20,835 nt of DNA, from the NCBI GenBank assembly GCA_964652975.1, contig CAZZCN010000055.1, forward strand, positions 1 through 20,835, written 5' to 3'. Shown here piece by piece: positions 1 through 7,473 of the stretch. Made by a program: the position numbers and the translations under genes. A model generated the notes under the pieces. That model made no database searches. It was not told the DNA's origin and was given only the letters and a program-made list of their open reading frames with translations. Origin of the DNA: CAZZCN01 sp964652975 (GTDB lineage Bacteria; Bacillota; Clostridia; Saccharofermentanales; UBA5734). The first letter of the stretch is position 1; every line of letters starts with the position of its first letter.

Positions 1-11
1 GGTGATAAAAT

Positions 12-692
12 ATGAAGAAAAAGAGAGCTATACTTATTACATCAATCGCACTTTTTATAATTTCAATTATTTTGATAACATACTCAATAATTCTAATAAA
101 AGGATCTAATGACCGAGCAGCTGAAATGCTTGATGAATGGGACGCCTTTGTCAATCAACAATCATCAGTTGGTTCTGATTCGTCTAGTACGGTTTCTAGC
201 GCTGTTACAAGCTCTGAGGACAATTCATATAATTCAACAACAAATTCGTCATTAGCCGTATCCTCAGCATCGACATCCAGCAATAAACCCAGATATAAGC
301 CTGAGTTATATTGCCTTATTACATTTCCAACAATTGACAACAGAAAAGTTGTAGCTGTAAATGGAACCACAGACAAAGACCTGCGCGGTTCAGCCGGACA
401 CGCAAAATACTCCGTAAACCCTGGCGAAATTGGAAATTGTCTTATATTCGGTCACCGGGATGGAGTATTTCGCGGATTTGGAAAGTTGAAAATAGGAGAT
501 AAGATTATTATAAATACAAAATCTAAAAAATTTGAATATACAATCATACGTATGCAAGTATTAAATCCTAAAGACATGGCAATCAAAAAATCATCCGATG
601 ACCAAAAGCTTCTTACTCTAGTCACCTGCTATCCATTTAACTATATCGGAGCTGCACCATTCAGATACGTTATAAAAGCTCAAATGAAATAA
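12..692 (+). CDS. Class D-like sortase
   Basis: A membrane-bound transpeptidase expected to cleave an LPXTG-like sorting signal and attach surface proteins to the cell wall. Residues 7-30 form one N-terminal membrane helix, about 45-92 are a Ser/Thr/Asn-rich spacer, and about 98-226 are the sortase barrel. The catalytic triad is visible: His148 in FGHRDG, Cys206 in TLVTCYPF and Arg218 in APFRY. The TLVTCYPF context and small size resemble class D (or E) more than A, B or C; the class is inferred. The ATG at 12 follows GGTG at the window edge, so the upstream region is not visible. A likely substrate is the DPQTG surface protein at 2568-4168. The long Ser-rich spacer is unusual but compatible with reaching across the wall. 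Confidence 0.9.
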   Translation: MKKKRAILITSIALFIISIILITYSIILIKGSNDRAAEMLDEWDAFVNQQSSVGSDSSSTVSSAVTSSEDNSYNSTTNSSLAVSSASTSSNKPRYKPELYCLITFPTIDNRKVVAVNGTTDKDLRGSAGHAKYSVNPGEIGNCLIFGHRDGVFRGFGKLKIGDKIIINTKSKKFEYTIIRMQVLNPKDMAIKKSSDDQKLLTLVTCYPFNYIGAAPFRYVIKAQMK

Positions 693-752
693 TTTATTTT
701 CCTGGCAATATTGTTTAGACAGAAAGTAATCGAAATTAACAAAACAAATCAT

Positions 753-783
753 AAAGACCCTCACATTTTCAGCGGGGGTCTTT
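753..783. terminator. Bidirectional intrinsic terminator between convergent genes
   Basis: AAAGACCC at 753-760 pairs with GGGTCTTT at 776-783, around a short loop. It lies between the end of the sortase gene (+) and the end of the CAP gene (-). The A/T ends can serve as a U-tract on either strand, so it probably stops transcription in both directions. Confidence 0.75.
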
Positions 784-822
784 AATAAGTCAAAAAATAT
801 TTATTACTTATAAGTTTTCTTT

Positions 823-2187
823 TTACCTGTATGTTACAAAATTTTGTGTTAACAATATGCATCCATTTCCCATTGTAACTCCGACTCCAAGGTACTTGCT
901 GTCACGCAATATATTTTTACGATGTCCTGCACTGTTCATGAATGCTTCGTGTGAGTAAATTGCACTTGCATGATTCTTTGATATGTTCTCTGCACAGTTG
1001 GCGTACAAAACTCCTGCTGCTTTCATTCTGTCAACCATTGTAACTCCCGAAAGACTTGTGTGACTGAAATAATTGTTTTTAACCATATCGCTTGAGTGCG
1101 ATCTAGCGATAGTTGCCATTTTGTCATCCCATAAGAAAAGAGCAATACCCTTGCGACTTCTAATTGCATTGGCAAGATAAAAACTTATTCTCTCGTAGCT
1201 TGCTGCCAGTGCAGCACTTGGTGTTCCATAATAACCAATTTTTAGTTCTGTAGCTTTTTCTATAATTTGAATTGATGTCAGTGCATTTCCGTCAATATTG
1301 TCATAAAAACATGTTGCATAACTTGATCCTGTGTAGAATATATCTTTTTGGTCCAGATTCGAAATATTGTAATATATGTTGCCTTTTTGAATTCTCGTTA
1401 CCGGCGAACCGAATTTGCTTAAGAAAGAGCTGCGTACTGTGGTACGACCAGTTCCGATTTTTATTCCATTATAATTTAGATAAGTGCTGTTAGAATATGC
1501 TCCAACTACTCTATCCCCTGAAATTCCTATCATAATAAATCTTTTATATTCTGACTTATATACATACCAGGTAAATCCATATTCACTTAATTCTTTTGCA
1601 TTTGGCTGCCCATATTCTGATACAACCTGTGACAGTGTCTGCCCGATAAGATTAGTCAATGATATTTCGGATGTTGAAACCGGTTTGACTGAAGTAACAG
1701 TTACAGGCTTTGGTGTAGGAGTTGCAGCCGGTTTTCTGGTTGGTATGGCTGTAGGCTTGATTGTTGTAATAGTAGTTTGTTTTACTATTGGTTTAGCTGT
1801 AGGTTTGGTTGTAGGTTTGGCTGCAGGTATTGCCGTAGGTTTAACTGAAGTGGTCACAACAGGCTTTGTCGTTGGATTTAAAGAAGGCTTAGCTGTTGGA
1901 ACAGTTGTTACCTCGGTGTTAACCTGATTAATTGATGAATTTACAGATTCTGATACTGGAGTCTCTGTAGGATTAAGGCTAGAATTAACAGATGGTTGGA
2001 TAACAGTAGTTGGATGTTCTGAAACATTTGAAGATGAGTCGGATTTCATAATACTTGAGTTAAGTAAACTAGAAAGTAATGTTTCGCCTTCTGTCTGTGC
2101 AGATACAATCTGCAAGCACCCTGTTACCATAATACTAAGTGCAACTACCAAAAAAACAATAAAAAAAGACTTCTTTGCAAACTTCAC
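823..2187 (-). CDS. Secreted CAP-domain (SCP/YkwD-like) protein with Pro/Thr linker
   Basis: An extracytoplasmic protein ending in a CAP domain. Numbering from the upstream ATG at 2193, a signal sequence ends near residue 25. VTGC there fits a lipobox, but VSA just after it could be a type I signal peptidase site. Residues about 40-175 are a Ser/Thr/Pro/Lys linker with TPTPKP-like repeats. About 178-315 resemble the CAP-associated N-terminal module (GQTLSQVVSEYGQP), and about 330-456 are the CAP domain with HSSDM, YFSH, AENIS and GHRKNIL. The ATG at 2193 lies only about 1 nt from the GGGAGAGGTG ribosome binding site, whereas the GTG at 2187 (protein starting MKFAKKSFF) is about 7 nt away, so I chose 2187. 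It is preceded by a c-di-GMP-I riboswitch. The molecular activity of bacterial CAP domains is poorly defined. Confidence 0.9.
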   Translation of the reverse strand: MKFAKKSFFIVFLVVALSIMVTGCLQIVSAQTEGETLLSSLLNSSIMKSDSSSNVSEHPTTVIQPSVNSSLNPTETPVSESVNSSINQVNTEVTTVPTAKPSLNPTTKPVVTTSVKPTAIPAAKPTTKPTAKPIVKQTTITTIKPTAIPTRKPAATPTPKPVTVTSVKPVSTSEISLTNLIGQTLSQVVSEYGQPNAKELSEYGFTWYVYKSEYKRFIMIGISGDRVVGAYSNSTYLNYNGIKIGTGRTTVRSSFLSKFGSPVTRIQKGNIYYNISNLDQKDIFYTGSSYATCFYDNIDGNALTSIQIIEKATELKIGYYGTPSAALAASYERISFYLANAIRSRKGIALFLWDDKMATIARSHSSDMVKNNYFSHTSLSGVTMVDRMKAAGVLYANCAENISKNHASAIYSHEAFMNSAGHRKNILRDSKYLGVGVTMGNGCILLTQNFVTYR

Positions 2188-2250
2188 GTGCATTCACCTC
2201 TCCCTTTTGAGAAACACGTGCGGGTTTGAATCAGTCTTCGCCCGTCGTGT
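2185..2250 (-). promoter_or_regulatory. Putative translational expression platform of the c-di-GMP-I switch
   Basis: Two alternative folds are visible downstream of the aptamer on the minus strand. In the first, ACACG-A-CGGG (around 2241-2250) pairs with CCCG-CA-CGTGT (around 2213-2224). In the second, CACGTG around 2215-2220 pairs with CACGTG at 2185-2190, which includes the proposed GTG start codon, and encloses the GGGAGAGGTG ribosome binding site. The folds share the CGTG segment and so exclude each other. This suggests control of translation initiation; the direction of the switch cannot be told from the sequence. Confidence 0.45.
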
Positions 2251-2257
2251 ATCCACT

Positions 2258-2333
2258 GGCATCTGGCTACCATGGATGCAATTGCATCTTTAGGTCCTTT
2301 AGTTTTGCGTCCCCGCCTTTCGACGAGTTTGCC
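2258..2333 (-). promoter_or_regulatory. c-di-GMP-I (GEMM-I) riboswitch aptamer
   Basis: Read on the minus strand, the segment begins GGCAAAC. It continues with a CTCGTC-GAAA-GGCGGG hairpin (GNRA tetraloop), then GGGACGCAAA, a GGACCTAAAG segment, a GATGCA/TGCATC stem, and ATGGTAGCCAG, closing with ATGCC. These are the conserved blocks of the c-di-GMP-I class in the expected order, and the terminal GGCA pairs with TGCC. It lies in the leader of the CAP gene, about 70 nt upstream of its start. Recognition is by consensus memory and by hand-pairing, not by a covariance search. Confidence 0.88.
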
Positions 2334-2340
2334 TTTTTCA

Positions 2341-2361
2341 ATGAATCACAACTTGATTCAT
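2341..2361. repeat. 8-bp inverted repeat just upstream of the GEMM-I aptamer
   Basis: ATGAATCA and TGATTCAT form a perfect 8-bp stem with loop CAACT, immediately 5' (minus strand) of the aptamer. It could be an operator or simply a leader hairpin. Confidence 0.5.
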
Positions 2362-2416
2362 TATTAATTTTCAATATAAATGCCAAAATCATATTAATTG
2401 CTTGTCGATTTCGGTA

Positions 2417-2444
2417 TTTATAGCTTGATTATATTCTTTTTCAA
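2417..2444 (-). promoter_or_regulatory. Putative sigma-A promoter for the CAP gene
   Basis: On the minus strand, TTGAAA (2439-2444) and TATAAA (2417-2422) are separated by 16 nt. Transcription would start near 2410 and read through the GEMM-I aptamer into the CAP gene. The region is very AT-rich, so chance matches are possible. Confidence 0.4.
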
Positions 2445-2487
2445 ATTTTAATCAACATGTTTTTTAAAAGCAATTGTTAACTTTTTG

Positions 2488-2525
2488 TAAACAATAAAAC
2501 CCCTGTCGTTTAGGACAGAGGTTTT
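2488..2525 (-). terminator. Intrinsic terminator of the sortase-substrate gene
   Basis: AAAACC-CTGTC (2496-2506) pairs with GACAG-GGTTTT (2514-2525) around a GTTTAG loop. On the minus strand the hairpin is followed by a T-rich run (TTTTATTGTTT). It lies about 40 nt downstream of the stop codon of the surface protein gene. Confidence 0.75.
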
Positions 2526-2567
2526 ATTTAATCAATTATAAGTTAATTCGATGATTCTATTGTTAGT

Positions 2568-4168
2568 CTATTTTCTGTCTGATGCTCTGTATTTAAGGAA
2601 TAATGAAGCACTTGCCAGTAAAAGTATCAATCCTATTGTCAGGAAAAGGTAATCGTTAGTTCCGGTTTGTGGATCTTCCTCTTCGTCTTCTTCTTCCTCG
2701 GTTTCATCACTGGTATTAAGTATAACTACTTCTTCTAGTTCACTATTCTCTATTGTAACCATTATTGGAGTTGAATCCAATTTGTACCCAGTTGGTGCTG
2801 TCACTTCTTTTAAGTAATATATTCCGTTGTCTATTTCTATTTCAACTATTCCATTTGCGTCGGTTATATATTGGGTCTCATCTGCAAGAACTGTCAGAGC
2901 TTCGTCGGTATATATTTCAAAAACTGCTCCGGGCAAATATGCTAATGTCGCTGCATCCTGCTTGACTATCCTTAACAAGGGTGCCGGGGTCGGTGTTGGT
3001 GTCGCTGTTGGCAACGGTGTTGGTGTCGCTGTTGGCTCCGGAGTAGGTGTCGCTGTTGGCTCCGGAGTAGGTGTCGCTGTTGGCAACGGTGTTGGTGTCG
3101 CTGTCGGCAACGGAGTAGGTGTCGCTGTCGGCAACGGTGTTGGTGTCGCTGTCGGCAACGGTGTTGGTGTCGCTGTCGGCAACGGTGTTGGTGTCGNNNN
3201 NNNNNNNNNNNNNNNNNNNNNNNNNNNNNNNNNNNNNNNNNNNNNNNNNNNNNNNNNNNNNNNNNNNNNNNNNNNNNNNNNNNNNNNNNNNNNNNNGGTG
3301 TTGGTGTCGGTGGTACCGGCGTTGGTGTCGGTGGTACCGGTGTTGGTGTCGCTGTTGGTACCGGAGTTGGTGTCGGTGGTACCGGTGTTGGAGTAGCTGT
3401 AGGTACCGGTGTAGGTGTTGATGTAGGTACCGGTGTCGCTGTAGGTGTAGGTGTTGGTGTAGCTGTAGGTACCGGTGTCGACGTTGGGGTTGGGGTAGGT
3501 GTTGACGTCGGTGTAGGTGTCGGTGTCGGCGACGGTGTTGGAGTAGGTGTTGACGTCGGTGTAGGTGTCGGTGTCGGCGACGGTGTTGGAGTTGCTGTAG
3601 GTGTCGGCGACGGTGTAGGTGTTGCTGTAGGAGTATGTGTCGGCGTTGGTGTCATTGTAGGTTTCGGTGGGCACGCTTTGCAATAAAAGAATGAAACATG
3701 GCTTACGTCTTTAACTCCTGTAGCAGAACTCTGAGTTATAATAACGTCACTGCCAGAAAATGAAACTGAATAATGTGACGATTTACCTGATGGATAATCT
3801 ATCAGATCAAGTGCTGATCCATTTACTTTATATACCCAATAATAAATGCCAGCTTTTATTGTGATATATTTCAATATACCATATTGCAACTGAACAAGAC
3901 TTCCGTTATCGTTGTACATTGATTCAGGCCAGCTAGGTGGCGTAAATTTAACAGAATTTTTCCAGTTAATACTTCCTGCATCTGCCTTCAATCCATATAC
4001 ACTGTCTGTCGGTAATTCGTCGTAATCCTGATTGGGATTGTCATCCATGCTGGATGATCCGACTTGTATTGTTGCTCCGGGTACTGTTACAGCAAAAATA
4101 TTTATTGGATTTATTAATGTAACCAATAAAGAGAATGCTAACAGTATGCTTATTGATTTGTTTTTCAT
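2568..4168 (-). CDS. Sortase-anchored surface protein with Pro/Thr repeats and Cna-B-type domain, broken by an assembly gap
   Basis: A cell-wall surface protein, probably an adhesin or stalk. The signal peptide (MKNKSISILLAF... to about IFA) is followed by an unrecognised domain of about 150 residues ending VSHVSFFYCKACPP. A long Pro/Thr repeat stalk follows: PTPVPPTPT-type units before the gap and TPTPLPTA units (24-bp period) after it. Next comes a Cna-B/SpaA-like domain (RIVKQDA, YLKEVTAPTGY, VVILNTSDE), an acidic patch, the sorting motif DPQTG, a hydrophobic helix and the basic tail KYRASDRK. The 100-N gap at 3197-3296 is a placeholder, so the halves appear in different frames; I read them as one gene. 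The GTG at 4177 overlaps AGGAGG, whereas the ATG at 4168 is 8 nt from it, so 4168 is the start. It is controlled by the c-di-GMP-II switch upstream. Confidence 0.85.
3197..3296. other. Assembly gap (100 N) in the repeat stalk
   Basis: Exactly 100 N, the conventional placeholder for a gap of unknown size. It lies inside the 24-bp-period Pro/Thr repeats, where short-read assembly typically fails. The true repeat number and protein length are unknown. Confidence 0.95.
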
Positions 4169-4271
4169 CTCTCTCACCTCCTGAGATTATTTTGTTCAGT
4201 AATATTTTAGTTTGCTTTTTTCTTAAATAGTAATTACTTTTCTTCTCTTATTCAGGTTATATTTTTTAAAT

Positions 4272-4310
4272 AAAAAAAACCTCGCCTATGCAAAATGCTA
4301 AAGGGAGGTT
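4272..4310 (-). terminator. Riboswitch-controlled intrinsic terminator
   Basis: On the minus strand, AACCTC (4305-4310) pairs with GAGGTT (4278-4283), extended by inner CCT/AGG and GCA/TGC pairs, and followed by eight T (4272-4279). The 5' arm includes the CCTCC that closes the c-di-GMP-II aptamer, so terminator and aptamer exclude each other. Ligand binding should therefore block termination, making an ON switch. Confidence 0.85.
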
Positions 4311-4370
4311 GCGCTACTGGCTCTTCATATCCCAAGCGCCCATTTACAGGATATGTGTCAAAGCTCCTTA
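4300..4370 (-). promoter_or_regulatory. c-di-GMP-II (GEMM-II) riboswitch aptamer
   Basis: On the minus strand the segment reads GGAGCTTTG, ATATCC, TGTAAATGGGCGCTTG, GGATAT, GAAGAGCCAGTAGCGC, AACCTCC. The conserved class II landmarks are present: TAAAT-GGGCRCTTG, the internal stem ATATCC/GGATAT, AGTAGYGCAACC, a GCGC/GCGC pseudoknot and closing pairs GGAG/CTCC. They match my memory of the Clostridium acetobutylicum c-di-GMP-II aptamer. It lies between a consensus promoter and the surface protein gene. Confidence 0.88.
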
Positions 4371-4407
4371 TATAAGAAATAAATTTGTAATATTTCTATT
4401 TGTTTTG

Positions 4408-4436
4408 ATTATAGTTTAATTGTTTATCTATGTCAA
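4408..4436 (-). promoter_or_regulatory. Consensus sigma-A promoter of the surface protein gene
   Basis: TTGACA (4431-4436), a 17-nt spacer and TATAAT (4408-4413) on the minus strand match the consensus at all twelve positions. Transcription would start near 4401, giving a leader of about 230 nt that holds the c-di-GMP-II aptamer and its terminator. Confidence 0.8.
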
Positions 4437-4556
4437 TAGTTATTAACCGTAAATGACGGGTATTATAGGATTTTGCGGCATTTTTGTTAATTGCCTCTAT
4501 TTTGCCATATTATTGCTTATGGTTTGCAAGAATATATTCACGTAATATTTCTGTAA

Positions 4557-5903
4557 TTATATTATTTCACGATGCAGCCATTTGCCCTTCAAATATCTTA
4601 TGCTAAACAATATTCCTCTGAAACTCCAGTCAGCATACATTCCTATCCAAATACCGAAAACTCCGAACCCTAATATTATGGCAAGATAATAACCAACAGT
4701 CATACGTAAAAACAGCATTGAAAATATTGATATCGCAGTTGTATATTTCATATCACCCGATGCTCTTAGAATTGACGGAATAACAAATGATAATGTCCAA
4801 ACAACCGGAGAAACGAGAAAATTAGTTCTGGCAATAAACACCATTTCGTTCGCTATATATGGGTCTGTAGTGAAAAGACCGGCTATCGGCCTTGCAAAAA
4901 TAGCCAGTATAATCGATATTGATGTTAATGCCAAGGTTGACAGCAAGATGATTATACGCGAAATATTTTTTGCGTTTTCCTTGTTCCTCATTCCAAGATA
5001 TTTGCCGACAAGCGGCACCGCTGTTGCAGCAGCGGTATTGCCAGGTATATTGTAGAATACTGCAATTGTGTTTGACAATGCATTAACCGCCATAGCTTGT
5101 GTTCCCAAAGAAACGGCATATGTCTGTGTTACTAGCCTTCCACCGGAAAAAAGCATGCTTTCAACACATGAAGGAACCCCTATCAGCAATATAGCCCTTT
5201 GGATTTTCCATTCAATTTTAGCGGGAATCCATTTGTCGATTGTCAAAACACTGTTACCTCTTTTTAAAAGAAAAAGTCCAGTACCGGCACCCAACATCCT
5301 GGAAATAACCAGGGAAAGTCCTGCTCCGGCAACTCCCATTTTAAATAATTTTATAAAAATCAATCCAAACAACATGAAGGATACATTAGTGACAATCACC
5401 CCTATCAGTGAAAGCTTTGGGTTGCCACTTCCTCTGATAGAGGCTGTTGTTATTGCATAAATCGATAAAAACGGAAATGAAATAGCTGCAAATATGAAAT
5501 AGATTTTTCCCGCGTTAAAAACAGCTGCCTCTGCATTTCCGAAAATCATTCTAAGTATCTGAGAAGGAAAAACAAGCATTAGTGCTGTAATTAAAAATGC
5601 AATGCTTAAAGATGTAAGCATTGCTTGAACACTGGCTTTGCTGGCGGATTTAGTATCCCCTCTTCCACAATACTGCGCAACGACAACAGTTGCACCAATT
5701 TCCAGCGAAAGAAAAATCTGTTGAATCAAATAGTTAAGTGATTCCACCAGATTAACACCGGAAATTGCAGCCGCACTGATATTTGAAACCAGCATAGCAC
5801 TTATTACCCCCATAAATGCAATAGCAAACTGTTCAACAAAAACAGGCAGTGCAAATGCACCTATTTCTCCAATATTTTCTTTTATGTTAAACAGTTTTTT
5901 CAA
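4557..5903 (-). CDS. MATE-family multidrug/cation antiporter
   Basis: A 448-residue polytopic inner-membrane protein of the MATE (MOP superfamily) type, expected to export drugs or cations using Na+ or H+. About twelve hydrophobic segments are visible. The N-terminal half has ALPVFVEQF and GATVVVAQYCGRGD, the latter matching the conserved VAQ-x-x-G-x-x loop. The second half has GVPSCVESMLF and a similar repeat. The start is TTG at 5903, with AGAGGT about 6 nt upstream. It stands alone, with over 200 nt to the next gene upstream, and I see no convincing terminator after it. Substrate cannot be predicted. Confidence 0.9.
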   Translation of the reverse strand: MKKLFNIKENIGEIGAFALPVFVEQFAIAFMGVISAMLVSNISAAAISGVNLVESLNYLIQQIFLSLEIGATVVVAQYCGRGDTKSASKASVQAMLTSLSIAFLITALMLVFPSQILRMIFGNAEAAVFNAGKIYFIFAAISFPFLSIYAITTASIRGSGNPKLSLIGVIVTNVSFMLFGLIFIKLFKMGVAGAGLSLVISRMLGAGTGLFLLKRGNSVLTIDKWIPAKIEWKIQRAILLIGVPSCVESMLFSGGRLVTQTYAVSLGTQAMAVNALSNTIAVFYNIPGNTAAATAVPLVGKYLGMRNKENAKNISRIIILLSTLALTSISIILAIFARPIAGLFTTDPYIANEMVFIARTNFLVSPVVWTLSFVIPSILRASGDMKYTTAISIFSMLFLRMTVGYYLAIILGFGVFGIWIGMYADWSFRGILFSIRYLKGKWLHREII

Positions 5904-6109
5904 GACAATACCTCTATTGTTTATATGCCGCGAAATTTATCTGGTGTTTTATTAATCTGATTCCATATTATACCGATGACTAAATTCCAATATTGCTAGT
6001 TTGGTTTCTATCGGAATATATAATTTAACAGTTTTCAACTATATACCACTTAGCTCAAATGAATTTTTCTCGTCGGGTAATGTTAATTTTAAAATAAACA
6101 TTTAGTTGT
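5904..6109. other. Intergenic region, no gene seen
   Basis: AT-rich spacer between two minus-strand genes. A TATAAT-like hexamer on the minus strand (5967-5972) could be a -10 element for the MATE gene, but there is no good -35 at the right distance. No hairpin terminator was evident for the gene at 6110. Confidence 0.4.
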
Positions 6110-7240
6110 TTACGATAATAATATTTTTTCTACACGGCGCAGTTCATCACGTATTTTTATTTTCTGTGGACATTTGTCTTCACAATATCCACAGTCAATG
6201 CAGTCTTTAATCGTTTTACCCTGTTTCGGGTCTGACATGTAGTATGCAAAGTCGTCTATTGCGTGCTGTTTCAGATCATATACATTATAATATGTGTAAT
6301 CATTGAATATTCGAGAAATGGCTATATTTTGCGGGCAGGGTTGACAATAGTTGCAGCCTGTACAGTACAGGTCGTTGAATTTTTTTAGTTGTTCCATCGA
6401 GTCAGCAATATTTTGCCACTCGCTTACAGTCAGGATTGCTTCTTTACTTGCAACCGCGCAATTTTGTTCCATCATTTCCATGGTTTGCATTCCTGACAAC
6501 GCACATGAAATATCAGGGTTGCCAATTACAAATTTAAGTGCGAGCTCATATGTGGCGAGTGATTGCTTTCCGGTAAGCCTTTCGTACAATTTTGCAGGCG
6601 CGGCAAGTCGCCCTCCACCTACCGGTCCCATTGCTACAACTCCCAATCCCTTTGATGCAGCATATTTGATCTGATCCTCGCATGAACGATCAAGGAGATT
6701 ATATTGAACCAGAACCGTTTCTAACATTGGTGCATTGTCAATAATATATCTCATATTTTCGGGAGAGTCGTGAAATGAGAACGAAATGTGCTTAATCAAG
6801 CCTTCATTCTTTGCTTTCATCGCTTCTTCAAGTAAATTCATTTTTATCAGTTTACTGTCAAATGCGTCTTTGTTAAGTCCCCAGAAATGATAAAAATCAA
6901 TATACGAAGTATCCATTCTTTTCAAACTTATCTCAAGTATTCTGCGATAATCGCCTGCTTCTTTGATTTGATCCCCCAGAGGAATCTTTGTGGAAAACAT
7001 TACTTTGTCCCTTACAGATTTAAGCGCCTTGCCAACTATGTATTCACTGTTGCTGTGCAGATAGTAAAATGCACTGTCGTAATAATTAACACCATTCTCA
7101 TAGGCTTTCTGTAAAAGTGGTATGGCCTTCTCCTCATCAATTGTCCATTGACCATCCTTTTCCAGTTCAGGAAGCCTCATGCAGCCAAATCCCAGTGTCG
7201 AAATTTTTTCGCCGGTGTTACCGAATTTTTTATAGTTCAT
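6110..7240 (-). CDS. Aldo/keto reductase with C-terminal [4Fe-4S] domain
   Basis: A 376-residue NAD(P)H-dependent oxidoreductase of the AKR superfamily fused to a ferredoxin-like tail. The AKR catalytic tetrad is intact at roughly Asp55 and Tyr60 (YYDSAFYY), Lys85 (STKIP) and His118 (YHFWG). The TIM barrel spans about 1-285. The C-terminal part has CTGCNYCQPCP and CIDCGYCEDKCP, two four-Cys cluster motifs, followed by a short basic helix. This fusion is common in anaerobic Firmicutes, and the electron partner is unknown. The ATG has only a modest ribosome binding site (AAGGGGA, about 12 nt upstream). It is probably transcribed alone, since a strong terminator of the upstream gene lies at 7305-7353. 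Confidence 0.9.
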   Translation of the reverse strand: MNYKKFGNTGEKISTLGFGCMRLPELEKDGQWTIDEEKAIPLLQKAYENGVNYYDSAFYYLHSNSEYIVGKALKSVRDKVMFSTKIPLGDQIKEAGDYRRILEISLKRMDTSYIDFYHFWGLNKDAFDSKLIKMNLLEEAMKAKNEGLIKHISFSFHDSPENMRYIIDNAPMLETVLVQYNLLDRSCEDQIKYAASKGLGVVAMGPVGGGRLAAPAKLYERLTGKQSLATYELALKFVIGNPDISCALSGMQTMEMMEQNCAVASKEAILTVSEWQNIADSMEQLKKFNDLYCTGCNYCQPCPQNIAISRIFNDYTYYNVYDLKQHAIDDFAYYMSDPKQGKTIKDCIDCGYCEDKCPQKIKIRDELRRVEKILLS

Positions 7241-7304
7241 AGGAATATTTCCCCTTAATCACGTATATTATATTTCATTTTACTATAACATATGTTTTGT
7301 GGTT

Positions 7305-7353
7305 AAAAAAGAGGTTGTTACTCATTGTTATAAAACAATGAGTAACAACCTCT
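7305..7353 (-). terminator. Strong intrinsic terminator of the ammonium transporter gene
   Basis: A perfect 20-bp stem (7310-7329 with 7334-7353, arms beginning AGAGGTTGTTACTC) with a 4-nt ATAA loop, followed on the minus strand by six T (7305-7310). It insulates the AKR gene from the amt transcript. Confidence 0.85.
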
Positions 7354-7360
7354 CTATGGT

Positions 7361-7383
7361 AGAATCTGCAAACAGCAGATTCT
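7361..7383. repeat. 9-bp hairpin between the amt stop codon and its terminator
   Basis: AGAATCTGC (7361-7369) and GCAGATTCT (7375-7383) form a perfect stem around AAACA. It lies 7 nt from the terminator hairpin and has no U-tract, so it may be a 3' UTR stabiliser. Confidence 0.55.
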
Positions 7384-7473
7384 CCTTTTACATTTTTCTA
7401 GCTTTTCTTCTTCCTGTTTTTTAGACAACTTTTACTTTTACTTTATAAAAATAAATGAATATCGGGTTTTAGA

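Noticed and set aside
1484..1927. Plus-strand Gly/Val-rich ORF opposite the CAP gene
   Set aside because: Antisense shadow of the Thr/Pro/Lys linker; no ribosome binding site and no independent support.
2827..3396. Plus-strand VGVAVG-repeat ORFs
   Set aside because: Antisense reading of the TPTP repeats.
3000..3660. Dense short repeats that could suggest a CRISPR array
   Set aside because: Period is 24 bp with no unique spacers; the repeats encode the TPTP stalk of the surface protein.
3297..3683. Minus-strand frame giving Tyr/Asn/Thr/Asp-rich protein (MQSVPTETYNDTN...) ahead of the Cna-B domain
   Set aside because: It is an out-of-frame reading of the Pro/Thr repeats, joined to the real C-terminus only because the 100-N gap length is arbitrary.
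5967..5995. TATAAT-like hexamer as the MATE promoter
   Set aside because: No acceptable -35 at 16-18 nt and no other support; left as a note in the intergenic entry.
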